Origin: Gonapodya prolifera JEL478
Taxonomy: Eukaryota; Monoblepharomycota; Monoblepharidomycetes; Monoblepharidales; Gonapodyaceae
NCBI GenBank assembly: GCA_001574975.1
Contig: KQ965773.1
Location: 291,071-337,788, forward strand
DNA length: 46,718 bases
Direction: 5' to 3'
Shown: piece by piece, positions 30,658 to 40,985 of the stretch
Numbering within the stretch: position 1 is the stretch's first letter
How the letters are laid out: every line of letters starts with the position of its first letter
Notes under the pieces: generated by a model
Seen by the model: the letters and a program-made list of their open reading frames with translations, nothing else
Told to the model about the DNA's origin: nothing
The model's database searches: none
Position numbers and translations under genes: made by a program

Positions 30658-32633
30658 ATGGTCTTGTCCTGTGAAGCCCTCGTGCCTATGCAATTCAAAT
30701 GCAAGCGAGTGACGTGGAGCGGCAAGGTTGAGAAAGAATTCTTGGATGCAACGTGCTGGTTTCAGATTGGGGAATGTGAGTTGATGATCTTAACAAGTGG
30801 GGCCGGACATGTCATCACTATAACCGACCTCTACTTCACAGTTGATGGGTTGGATTGCGTGTTCTTAATCTTGGACGACGGGCAAAGTGGAGTAGAGATT
30901 CGGGTTGGTTGTTGTGCTCATTGAAAATTATATTATGCCACGTCAAACAATTTACGGATTTGTTCAGCTCTCCGGATCTATGGCGGCGGTTTATGAAACA
31001 GATATGGGCCCGAGTGCTTTCTTCCTTGACCAGAGAGTTCACCTGTACATGGAGCTTGACGGAGGCTTCGATGCCGCCAGAGGCGAAATCTTGGACACAC
31101 TGAGGAAAATAAGAGACGAGTTCAATGCGAGGACCTGGAATGCAACTTTGAATCCATTCCTCGCTGACTTGCAGCCTGCTCGTGTGTTTGAGGATCTGGG
31201 AAAGGAAAACTGGAAGTTGAACCCCATAAGTGCGAATTTGTCCACAACGGGATTGAAGAATATGGGAAACACGTGCTATATCAATTCGACGGTACAGTGC
31301 TTGAGTGGGTTGGTGCCACTTGCAGCTTACTTCTGGTGTGAGTTTATCTTCCTCATTACAACATTGCGAGGTGATGCTCACCACCCGGCATCTCACTACT
31401 TCTTTTGTGGGCCGCTCTTAGATGGACGGTTTAGGCGCGATCTCAACAGAGGCAATCCGCTCGGTACTGGCGGCATTGTCGCGGAGCGCTTCGCTGGTCT
31501 CGTTCAGCAACTCTGGCGTGGCGATCTCAACTTTGTCGTACCAGAAGAGTTTCTCGCAGCTGTGCGACAGCACGGCTTCGTCGAACTTCGTGGCACCCAA
31601 CAGCAGGATTCCCAGGAGTTCCTCGCTTTCGTTATGGGTGCTCTTCACGAGGACCTTAATCGTGGTCGAATTGGGAATGTTCGGATTCCACCCATGTCAA
31701 AGAAAGAAGAGGAGGCGGTGGCAAGGCTTCCTGTGGGGGTGCAGTCTGTGAGGGCTTGGGAGCGATACCTGAGGACCGATGATAGTTTCATTTCCAGGGA
31801 GTTCCAGGGGCAGTATGGGAGCGTACTCGAATGCATGAGTTGCCATCATGTGAGCAAACTTGAGTCCATGGAACCGTTTATCGAAAATGTTTCCATTACT
31901 TCCTGTTTACTCCAGACATCCGTCAAATTCGACACCATTATGTACCTTGAACTCCCCATCCCCACACAAACTCCAAGTCAAGCTCCTTCCGGTCCGATCA
32001 CGATCACCGACTGCCTTGACGAGTTCGTCAAACTGGAAGTTCTCGATGGTGACGAGGCGTGGAAGTGCCCCCGCGAACAGACTCCCCGAACATCAACGAA
32101 ACGATTGTGCTTGACCCGGCTCCCAAACATACTAGTTGTTCAGTTGAAGCGGTTCCACCACGATGGAGCATTCAAGAACAAGTTGGACCAGGATGTGGAC
32201 TTTCCCATCGGCGGCTGGGATCTGTCGCGATACCTTGGCGATGTTCCTGGAGTGGCACGAGATGAGAGCTGGGCGGAGCAGTATACCTATGATCTCTATG
32301 CCGTCTCGGTGAGCCTCTCATTCATTATAACGTCGGTATCGTCCCCTCAATAGCTTCTTCGAACATTTGGTCGGAATCCTTTAGAACCATTTCGGGGGCC
32401 TGAATGGTGGGCATTACATCGCAATTGTGCGGAATGGATACCGAGGGGAGTGGTATAAGTTCGATGACTCTCGTGTAACAACCATATCCGAGAGGGATGT
32501 GAAGGTAAGATACTCGTCTCCCAGTTCAAGCTCTGATCGGAATGGCTAATGATGTCTGCTTTGTCATCACCAGACGAAAGCAGCATATATTTTGTTTTAT
32601 ATTCGTCGGGCGGCATTTGCATCTGCACTGTAA
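30658..32633 (+). CDS. Ubiquitin carboxyl-terminal hydrolase (USP family deubiquitinase)
   Basis: Cysteine protease that removes ubiquitin. Exons 30658-30903, 30968-31337, 31422-31849, 31916-32308, 32385-32504 and 32574-32633 total 1617 nt, 538 aa. The N-terminal about 80 residues (MQFKCKRVTWSGKVEKEFLD and on) are an unknown, possibly PH-like module. The Cys box is GLKNMGNTCYINSTVQCLSG (catalytic Cys), then RGNPLGTGGIVAERF and the QDS box GTQQQDSQEFLAFVMGALHE. The finger region has ECMSCHH but the second zinc pair is CPRE instead of CxxC. LPNILVVQLKRFHHDGAFKN and the His box FGGLNGGHYIAIVRNG with WYKFDDSRV complete the fold; the end is ILFYIRRAAFASAL and TAA at 32631-32633. Introns 2 (84 bp) and 3 (66 bp) are multiples of three without stops, so retained forms stay in frame. 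Nearest relatives by feel: the Doa4/Ubp4-USP8-like group. The ATG follows direct repeat A by about 20 bp. Confidence 0.93.
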
Positions 32634-32689
32634 TCGATGTCCAAAAGAATCTCACTTCCAACCGAAATCACTTCCAACCGAAATGACCA

Positions 32690-33428
32690 CACCCCGACAA
32701 CTCCAAACTCCGAAGGTCCATGCATCTACACCGACCCGTGCGCCGAGTCATCGCTGTCCATCCGCGTCGTCTCAGTCAAGAGAAGCGTGTTGCGGATAAG
32801 ACTGTCAAGGTGAATGTTACGCGAAGGAAGTTCTTGGAATTGGTGCTTCAAGGCACGGTGACACCGCTCCTTCGATGTTCGGTGAGAACAAGTACTGTGT
32901 GAATCTGCTTGCATAGATACTAAAACGACGACCACGACGAATACGCCAGTTCTGCCAGAGATGGTTGATGACTGGTGTGGTAACGAGATTGGGTCCAAGT
33001 GTGTGAGACCATCATGGTGAGCGAACACTAGTGATTACATTGCTTCCGGCCCTTTTGGACAACTGTTCTGGTAGGTCATCACAACGACCACATTAATTCT
33101 CGAACTTTTGTTTCACAGTCTCCTTTCAAGCCCCGACAGCTTTGTTTTCCGGCAATCAGGAGCCGGTATCAACCGGGCGAAGGGACACTAAAGTGAAAGT
33201 GCTGAGCTTGTGGACTTGATTCTCTATTTGTTGGTGAGTTTGTTAACGTGGTCTGACATTTCAGCACAGACTAAGGTGCGTAATCCCCCTTCACGTGCGA
33301 ATAAGCAGAGTCCTATGCCTTCGTCAAGGGCTTCCACATCGCCCACTCGCTCGGCCGTTGAAAGGGGATCGGGGATGGGGACCTCTTCTTATTTCCAAGA
33401 TCCGCGAGGAGCATACAGACAGAAATGA
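32690..33428 (+). CDS. Possible multi-exon gene of unknown function
   Basis: A coding-like exon (about 32720-32880) contains RVADKTVKVNVTRRKFLELV then LQGTVTPLLRCS, ending at a GTGAGA donor. After an AG near 32919 a second exon reads NTPVLPEMVDDWCGNEIGSK before a GTGAGC near 33016. Further exons at about 33120-33190 and 33270-33428 are possible; the last ends SSYFQDPRGAYRQK with TGA. The start is unknown: an ATG at 32683 is created by the second copy of a 16-bp tandem duplication. No family recognised. Confidence 0.35.
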
Positions 33429-33439
33429 TGTGCACGCTC

Positions 33440-35137
33440 TCAGTGGTTTCTTCGTGAAAAGTGTCTGATACAGAGGTGGAGCCTGTGAGTGTTCGCCTTT
33501 CGATTGTGACTCCCGTGTCTTGCCACTAAACGTGAGATCTCTGCGTTACTCAGTACAACGCAACACGCTCCGTCCACCAAGTCGAGGAGCCATCTTGTTT
33601 CAGTCGTCTTGTCTGGTATCACAGCATACCTTCGATTCCCTGGGGAGCGAAACTCGTATCTGCGGAAGCTCGCTGTAACTTTTGGTCCCGTCATGCGGTT
33701 GAACTTCTTCATGGTCCCCTGACGTCTCGAGGACATACCGAGGCTTGACAGACAAGTATACCCCTTGAATATATGTCCAGACAGTTGTATTTAACACATG
33801 ACTTTACAGCTCTATAACTGATGTTCGATGGCAAGAACATGATGGACGCTTCTGACCCACGCCGTGGTCGCACCTCACTGTTCCAGCTATGAAGGAGGTT
33901 GATGAACAAATGCTCAATGTCCAGAACAATAACTCGAGCTGCTTTCGATGTATGGATTCCGTAAACTGGGTGAGATGACAAGCTATCTATGGAAGCTAGA
34001 GTTGATCGTACTTGCATGAATTGGTTTGACGATCTCCTTCGCAGTAAACTCCGCTTCCTGTGTCATTCCGCCAAAGGCATGAAGATCTCGCTCATTTTGG
34101 GGAACTCGACCAAGATGCAGGAGCGATTCAAGCGCATTTTGGACAACATCCACGTCCAGACGCCAGACCTTCTGGCATTGATTATACCAGCGGGAGAATG
34201 GGAGAATGGACGTGATGGGGTTCACCCGAGTCCGAGTGAACATAAACGTTTACAGCACTTCCAGCCGTCTTCACCTTACGGCCCTTGCCCATCTGGTTCC
34301 ATTCTCTTCGCCGCCATCTGTTCGCCACTTTTCCAGTCAGCTGCTCCACATTTCATGTGAACGACCTCGGAGACGGATCCTTGCAGTACCTGCTGTGTCT
34401 AGTTGGAACTCGACCTGGCGCGCATTCGAGGAGATGACGAAACTCGGTGGTGCAATGGGATTGACTATCGATTGGAACGCTTGTGCTTTGATACTCGAAG
34501 AAATCGGAAAGAACGGGGCGCGGTGGAAGGTCGTGTCCAGTGGGGTCGGTCTCTTGGACGTGCTCCCACTCCAGATCTACAGCTGCCATTAATGTTCGCA
34601 CATCCGCTGCGTTGACTCGATTTTTCACCATGACTGGGGACTCGGCAACTCGGGACTCTAGTACGCCAATACCGGTACCCGCTCCTCACGAACTCTCGTT
34701 CCCCCACTCCAGAAGACGCGTGAACATCGTTCTCATTTCTTGCCTGGTTACACTCGAAATCCGATCCCACCTGCGATTTCGCAATCGGAACCTCGCCTGA
34801 GTCAGCGTCCGTTCGCTGACTGAGCACCTCAACTTACAATGGACGTTCACCACCACTTTGGTTTGATATCATCGACTCCGCCAGCAATGCGTAAGTAACC
34901 TACCTCATGGAACGCATCGATTCCTCTTTCCACGCCATCAACGTCATTTTCACTTGGATCTATATGTCGAATCCGCCGCATTCTTATTGTCAGATATTGT
35001 GAGAACTGTGGTACTACATACATGGAGAACCATGATATGTTATTTGAGTGGAAATAAAGAAGAGGATACAGTGGATAATTCTGGCACATGCAGTGGTCCG
35101 CAGGGACCCCTTCATTTTTTGCAGCTACCGATCCCAA
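33440..35137 (-). CDS. Possible multi-exon gene of unknown function (opposite strand also open)
   Basis: Minus-strand blocks with coding character, from 5' to 3': [20 protein letters not shown] (about 34.87 kb), [20 protein letters not shown] (about 34.7 kb), [20 protein letters not shown] then [20 protein letters not shown] (about 34.5 kb), [20 protein letters not shown] then [20 protein letters not shown] (about 34.1 kb) and [20 protein letters not shown] (about 33.9 kb). Plausible GT-AG introns separate them. The plus strand also has an open frame at 34206-34592 ([20 protein letters not shown]), so the strand is not certain. No family recognised. Confidence 0.35.
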
Positions 35138-36650
35138 CGTGCGATTCTGGGACGCAGTGCAACGGACGCCCCTGTCGACGCGGGGATCGAGTGTGCGAGC
35201 GGCGCCGACGCCAACGCGTGGAATCTGTGGTGAGGGATCGCCGCGGGATCACCGCGGGAGGGTGCAACTCGGACCCCCACCCCGTCGGCAAAATGAAGGA
35301 TTCTCCCGCCCGACTTCGGCCAAGCACGTAGCACACCCAAACGCGGCACCCACGCACACGACGCGGACGATGGCTCGCGCGATGACTGTGGCCTGTGGCG
35401 AGAACGCGGCAGACGCGCGCAGAGCACGCACGCGCCATTCTCCGCCGCCGCGAGCGCACTCCGCTATGTGCGCGCGTCGCATCTCGCCCGCCAAGAGTCT
35501 GCCCGGTCGCCCGGACTGGCGTGGCACGGTGCGGGGAACTGCGGCGCGGCTTCTGGACCACCACCGCACGACCCAGCGCGACTGTTCGCTCTGGACCGCG
35601 AGCGCATAGCACATCCAACTGACAACGTATCTTGCGCGAGAAATGAAATGAAATGAAATTCGTACCCTACACTTTGCGCTCACGGGCTGCGTTTTATGTG
35701 GCGCGGCAGTGCCTCTCTTACTCACCCAGCACCCGGATTTTTGGCTGGACGAACTGCAGCTCCTAGCTCACATCTGCGCCGGATTTTGAACCCGCTCGCT
35801 CTCTGCAACGTAAGTAGCACTTCAATGGAATGGGAAGCGCCCCCCGCGGCCACCATCCGCCTTCCTGTCGCCCCCTCCCTCGTGTCGCTCCTGACCACAT
35901 TCTTGGTGCCCAATCCCCCGCTATCTCCCCTCCATCCACCGGCTCCGCTCTCATCCTCGCTCACTCGCCGCGCGCTACCTCCGCCGTCGCTGCTGCCCAC
36001 ATCGCCCCGTGTCGCGACCATCAACCCTACCCTGATGTCTGGAACTTCGATTGTTGGAAACCGCGCCCCCGATTCGCACCCGCATTGACATATCGACTTT
36101 CTCATTACTCGCGCCTCGGCTGCCGCCGCCGCTGCTTGCTTCCCTCGTCGTTTTCGTCGTTGCCGCTGTGACTCACCGCCCCTGTGGTGGGTCTAACCAA
36201 TCTGGACTTGAACCACCCTACATCGACATGGTCTTGCTCGGCCTTTTCTGTCGACTTGGGAACATTCATTTTTTTTTTCGTCGCCCCCGCTCGGAATACG
36301 GCTCGAATGAATCCCTGTCGACTTCTTCATGGCACCCGCTCTTACCAACACCCCCCCTCATTTCACACTCGTCCTCCTCACCCCGCTCCTCGCAATATCA
36401 ACTTTTTTCCATTATCCAATATCTCCGTCGACTCCGGACCCGTTTTCCTCTCTGTCCGCCGAACCCGACACTCCCAACCCACACCAACCGAACTTCCACC
36501 TACCAACCGATTCCTCGCTACCTCGGACCTTCGGGCGTCTCGCTCGCCCTTTTTTGGCTTTATTTGCTTCCCCCGCACACGCACCGCCTAATCCTCATTG
36601 GGTCTGGATGCTTCTCGACCAACATTCCACCATGCCCTGCCATCTGCCCA
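35084..36650 (+). repeat. Direct repeat copy B (about 1.6 kb, C-rich)
   Basis: Diverged second copy of 29014-30640, same orientation, about 6.0 kb away. The landmarks listed for copy A recur in the same order. It also carries a GAAAT microsatellite (about 35640-35658) where copy A has gaattgaaatgc. Similarity fades about 95 bp before the ATG of the next gene (36744). The pair brackets the USP gene and two doubtful genes. Confidence 0.75.
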
Positions 36651-36743
36651 TAGCCATCGGACTTCGCTTGTGTATCACTCCTGTCGACCACCACCCGCTT
36701 TCCTCTTGGATAGCTGCCGTCCTCTCGCTCTTTGGATTCAAAG

Positions 36744-37831
36744 ATGAACGGATCCCCCGCCAATGCTCCCGGTATGTGTCGTCCGACGTCAAGCGTCAAT
36801 TTTTTTTTGAAACCCTTGTTGAACATAACTCTTTGCTTTTGCTCCATTCTACTGAACAATAATTCGCAGCTTCCACGACCAGATTCTTCAAAGTGAATGG
36901 GCCCCTGGACCCCTTCATCATGGATTTCCTTGTAGCACAAGGGATCACTGAAGTGCCGCATTCACCCACACAACCAACGGCAAACACCAGTGGGACTCAG
37001 AACGATGTGTGTATCCAACTTACCATTGCGAAATGCAGCTGTAAGCTCCCCTACCATTGTCCAGTGGGCACCCGCGTCCTGGCATTTTGCTGCTTTGTTC
37101 TGCTTCCCTGGTACTTGTATTGATGAGTGTCGTTCCACCTTTAACAGGTCATACAAGATATTCTTCGACGTCTCACAGTATTGGAAGCGAATGGACGGCA
37201 CTATACGCCCGTCAGTTATTTTGACGACCTTCAGGGTCAGCTTTCGGGTTTGCAAGCCCGTATCAATGACATCGCCCGGGTCGTTAACAACAACCCCCCA
37301 TCCATGACAAACCTCAACACTTCTGAGCAACCAAGTGGAAGTGTGACTTTGGGAGGACAAGGCGCTGAGATCAGCAGTTTGCGCACCCAAGTGGAAGGTC
37401 TCAAGAAGTCCTTCAACGACTACGCTCAGGCCACCAAGAGCAAGAAGCCTGAAGTCGGCGGAAGCACGGCTGGGGAACCACAAGTTGCGCAGAAGGAGGA
37501 CAAGACTGCGGCGGACTTGCAAGCTGTGGGAGAGAAAAGGAAGCTCCCGTCCATGGAAGATAATAACAAGCGCATTAAGCGCAGGGGAATTGCTGGTTTG
37601 AAGGATCGGGCGGAGACTCTTGCTGCTGCTGCAAATGCGGCGCCGGTGCTTCCTGCCCAGCATGCCCGCAAAGCGACCCAATGTGTCTCGAACCCTCAGC
37701 CAACTCGCACCGGTCTTCGCTCGAGCAAACACGCAACATCTCAGGACATGCTCTCCATTACAAATAACATTTTGAACCCCTTTGATGATTTTCACATGGA
37801 TGACACCTCCTCTGACCGCTCAGAAGCATAG
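36744..37831 (+). CDS. Nuclear coiled-coil protein of unknown function (282 aa)
   Basis: Three exons, 36744-36771, 36870-37006 and 37148-37831, total 849 nt. After MNGSPANAP the second exon reads TTRFFKVNGPLDPFIMDFLV. The long third exon holds two heptad-rich stretches, VIQDILRRLTVLEANGRHYT with DDLQGQLSGLQARINDIARV, and AEISSLRTQVEGLKKSFNDY. A bipartite nuclear localisation signal, KRKLPSMEDNNKRIKRR, follows. The tail ends HMDDTSSDRSEA with TAG at 37829-37831. The layout suggests a nuclear scaffold or a regulator without a recognisable DNA-binding domain. No homologous family is apparent to me. Its first ATG lies just after direct repeat B. Confidence 0.7.
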
Positions 37832-37844
37832 CCTGGTTTCCCCT

Positions 37845-37866
37845 CCCCCCCCCCCCCCCCCCCCCC
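37845..37866. repeat. Homopolymer of 22 C
   Basis: A run of 22 C directly in the 3' untranslated region of the preceding gene (14 bp after its stop), the second long G/C mononucleotide run in the window. Confidence 0.95.
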
Positions 37867-39398
37867 AATGTCCTCGGACTTTTCTTTTTGCACCCCACGT
37901 TTGTTTCGGCGCTAATGGGTGTGGTTCTACGAGGCCTGTCGGTGCTCTCTAGTTTTAGGAGATGCAGTGGACGTGATGTAAAGTTTCACAGAGAGAGTCG
38001 GCTCACACCTGTTGCTTCCTTCCCGAGTTCTCACCCTTCGCCATTGGCGCAATCTGTGCGGAATTCTCCTGCGTGCTACATTTTTTGTCGCCGATACCTG
38101 AGTGGTGGGTTTCAAAATTATCCGGAATCGAACGATCCACCAGCCATCAAAGAACCAAAGAACCCCATCGTCACTCTTGAACATTCCAGCCAGGCGGCCA
38201 GAAATCCCTGCATGTCAGCATACTTTGTCGGAATCGTTTCTTGAACTTATATTGCGGTACCCTCTTTGTGAACCCTCTCGTGGATGTATTGGAGACTCGA
38301 CACTTTGAGCCCCCGCCCTCTGTCCATCCCCGTTACGCATCAGCACTGAAGCCACGCATTTCGTCTTGGTCTTATCCATCGAACCCCCTCCGCAATCAGT
38401 TTTGCTCGCGGTTTCATTGAACGGTCGGCGGCTCATTTGTCATTGGAATTCTGTTCCATCATGGAAGACATTTAATGCAGCGAGTGCAGGAGAAGTTTGG
38501 AGTATTTTATTGATCCAGGGGAGTGGTGGAAGATAGGTGACGTTTCGTTTCTTGAGCAATTGAACGAAGTCTGAGTTCCTGATAGAATCGCGCATTTTCA
38601 AGACCAAATACGTGGGCCGTCGTCCAACATTACTCTCTAGCCGACAATATTTTTAACTGTCCCACAATGTTCCTACTCGCTTCATGCTCGGAACGGTGCT
38701 GGACTTTCCTTCCTTACGAACCACTTCGCTCGACTCCGAAGAATACCCTTCGTGGCCAAACGTCTCCGAAGTTCATTACGTCTTGGAAGCAACGGCACCA
38801 GCGCCCACCCTGACCCGTGTCCATGAGTGTATGTTCCTCGAATCCAGGGTGAGTTAGTGTTCGTTGAGTGAGCTCAAATGGTTTCACTATTTGATTTGAG
38901 ATCCCGTCCATTTTTCTTACAGTGAGAGACTATTAACTTGAAACAAAATGCTTCTTTGGCCGACAGTGTGATTTTAAAGAGTGGAGGGTCCACTTCTAAC
39001 GGATGATTTTAGAATCCACTGCCAGTACGGGGATGGGGATCAGGCGCCAGTACATCGAACGAGTGGCCAAGGAACCTGAAGCGGGCTCGGAAACAACGAA
39101 CAAAGACGGAGGCATATTAGGGTGGCAACTGGCGACTGTGGCTGTCGGAAAAGGAGGGGAGAAAACGACGACAGAAAGGAACGAGTGGGCAGTGAAATTG
39201 GGAAGCTGTTTCATCATCCTGTGAGTATGTGGTCTGAATGGTGAACGGTACCAACGAGGATTGTACTCGTTTCGTGCGCCAAATTATTCCTTTGTGTTTC
39301 CTTTAGTGTATTCGTGAGTTAACAGTTCTCTCCACCGACGCCCCATTTTGAAAACTGCCGAACGTGTGGGTACCGCGAAAACCAAAAGGTGGGGTAGG
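37867..39398. other. Region without a recognisable gene
   Basis: About 1.5 kb. Small open frames (37888-38244 plus; 39003-39224 plus) have no motif. The frame at 39003, with YIERVAKEPEAGSETTNKDG, might be an exon but has no partner I can support. Confidence 0.35.
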
Positions 39399-39629
39399 TC
39401 AAAGGAGGAAGTCGCTTAATTTGGACTGGAGAAGTTGAAGGAAAAGTCTTACGTGGGGGTTGGGATGCGAGACGTGTTTAGTGAGTGTACCGTACCATAA
39501 TTGTTGCCCACGCGATTGCTTCAATATTTTGTTGACATAATCCCACCTCTCCCCATTCTCATCATCAGACATTAGTTTGTCAAAAGCTGTGAAGATCGTT
39601 GTGGGTGGGTTTGTGGTCGACAGCAGCAT
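39399..39629 (-). other. Isolated coding-like exon of unknown gene
   Basis: Minus-strand open frame from ATG 39629: TTIFTAFDKLMSDDENGERW then DYVNKILKQSRGQQLWYGTL, ending at a GTAAGA donor near 39452 (after HPNPHV). A second fragment, IASAFNPVPEYLQDGKWMTA, lies upstream at about 39.76-39.82 kb on the same strand with its own GTAAGT donor. Composition suggests real protein, but no family is recognised and the gene may be a remnant. Confidence 0.3.
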
Positions 39630-39835
39630 AAGAGTGTATCTCGAGGACTAAGTAAGGTTTGTGGACGGGTTCCACTGCCACATAATGGGAGGCAAGTTCA
39701 AATGCGTTCAGTTACGTGTGACGATGTTGCTTACGTGTGCTGCCTGATCGGCGGTCATCCACTTACCGTCTTGCAAGTATTCAGGAACCGGATTAAAAGC
39801 AGATGCAATCTCATGCATTTTCCGCTCGGAATCTC

Positions 39836-40510
39836 GAATATTATCGCTGACAGAACCCGTAGTCGACAGTTCCGGTATTTCCAGACCAACAGCGTGTGGA
39901 GGAAAAACTCGACAAGATTTCACTTTTTCGGGGATGACCGTCCTGGAAATCGACCTCCATCTCTCTGTTATCCGTTTAAGCTAAGTTCAGCCCTTGTCCG
40001 AGTAAACCCAACTCTTGAATTTGGTCGAATAGTTTCTAGTCCCTGCAACTTTCCTACTATCTACCCCTCTCTGTCCCGTTGGCTGGAGGGGCGTATTTTG
40101 TGTCTTTCCTGCACCCTCTCCCTTCATCTTGTCACCCCAAAGGTGCTCCGAACAATGACCAAAGCGCGCTTACACCATGGGCTCGCTGCTGGGAGTTGCG
40201 TCAGTGCGCTCCGCTGCGTACGAATCCTGGATTGCCGCTGAGGAAGTACGGAGCAGATGCAGCGAAGCTATCAATGCACGAGATGAATACTGGGCGCAAA
40301 CTACCAACAAGGAGATGGAACGAGATGCGAGAAAAGGGAGAGCCCAGAATGTGAGTTGTGGAAGGTTCATGCCGAAGGGTAAGGAGGTGAGTTGGAACAA
40401 GTATTCGTTTGTTTTTGCATCGTAGTAACCACTTGTGTCATTCTGACTTCCACTTTTAGCGATTGCCCGAGTTTCGTGCATTCGATGAGAAGATCCAACA
40501 CCGATTGATT
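39836..40510 (+). pseudogene. Degenerate partial duplicate of VPS38 (exons 3 to 5)
   Basis: Aligns with about 21060-21810 of the VPS38 gene. Shared features: gctgacagaacccg at the intron/exon 3 boundary, the exon 3 end, the intron with gaattcggtcgaatag (here gaatttggtcgaatag), and exon 4 from ttccagtctctgcaactttc (here degenerate) through MGSLLGVASVRSAAYESWIA, matching MESLLGAVSVHSAAYESWIA. The start of exon 5 is also present (cgatgagaagatccaacacc). Frames are broken: the exon 3 reading is disrupted and exon 4 is shortened after KEMERDA. Introns are retained, so this is a DNA-level copy, not a processed one. The ends blur into unrelated sequence on both sides. Confidence 0.85.
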
Positions 40511-40985
40511 CCAGCCATAACAACATGTGGTCTGTATATTTGGAGCGTTTGTGTATTTGGAGTGGTTCCGAGTTCATTTCAGTGTTCCTGGAGTACGGTA
40601 GTTTGCGGTATGGTGGATTCACTTTGTTTGAACTTTGAAATACACAGAATATTTACTGTTTCTTCAAAAGCTGCTTATGAATGAGTTCTGGCCAAACTCG
40701 AATTCCACCATCGAGATTGGAAGTAGGTTTAATGGTGGTAAATGACCTGACACAACAAAGTACGTGAAAGATTGACGGGAACATGTACACTTGATGGAGC
40801 TGACGAAGCTAGATGTCATGTGCCACAATCAGGAAGACATCTTCCTATAAATGAGATGGAGATCACACTATGAGGCAAATGAAGTCATCCATCAACCCAT
40901 ACCTCCTAAGTGGATGCGATGTATGTGCCATTTGCTAAAGGCCAGATTGTCGACAAGTTTCGTTTACGCATCGAAACTATTTCCA
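40511..40985. other. Intergenic region
   Basis: About 475 bp between the VPS38 copy and the kinase stop; AT-rich, no gene seen. Confidence 0.45.

Noticed and set aside
29014-36650. LTR retrotransposon interpretation of the direct repeats
   Set aside because: No reverse transcriptase, integrase, gag, primer-binding site or TG...CA ends seen; the interior encodes a cellular-type USP. Kept only as an alternative.
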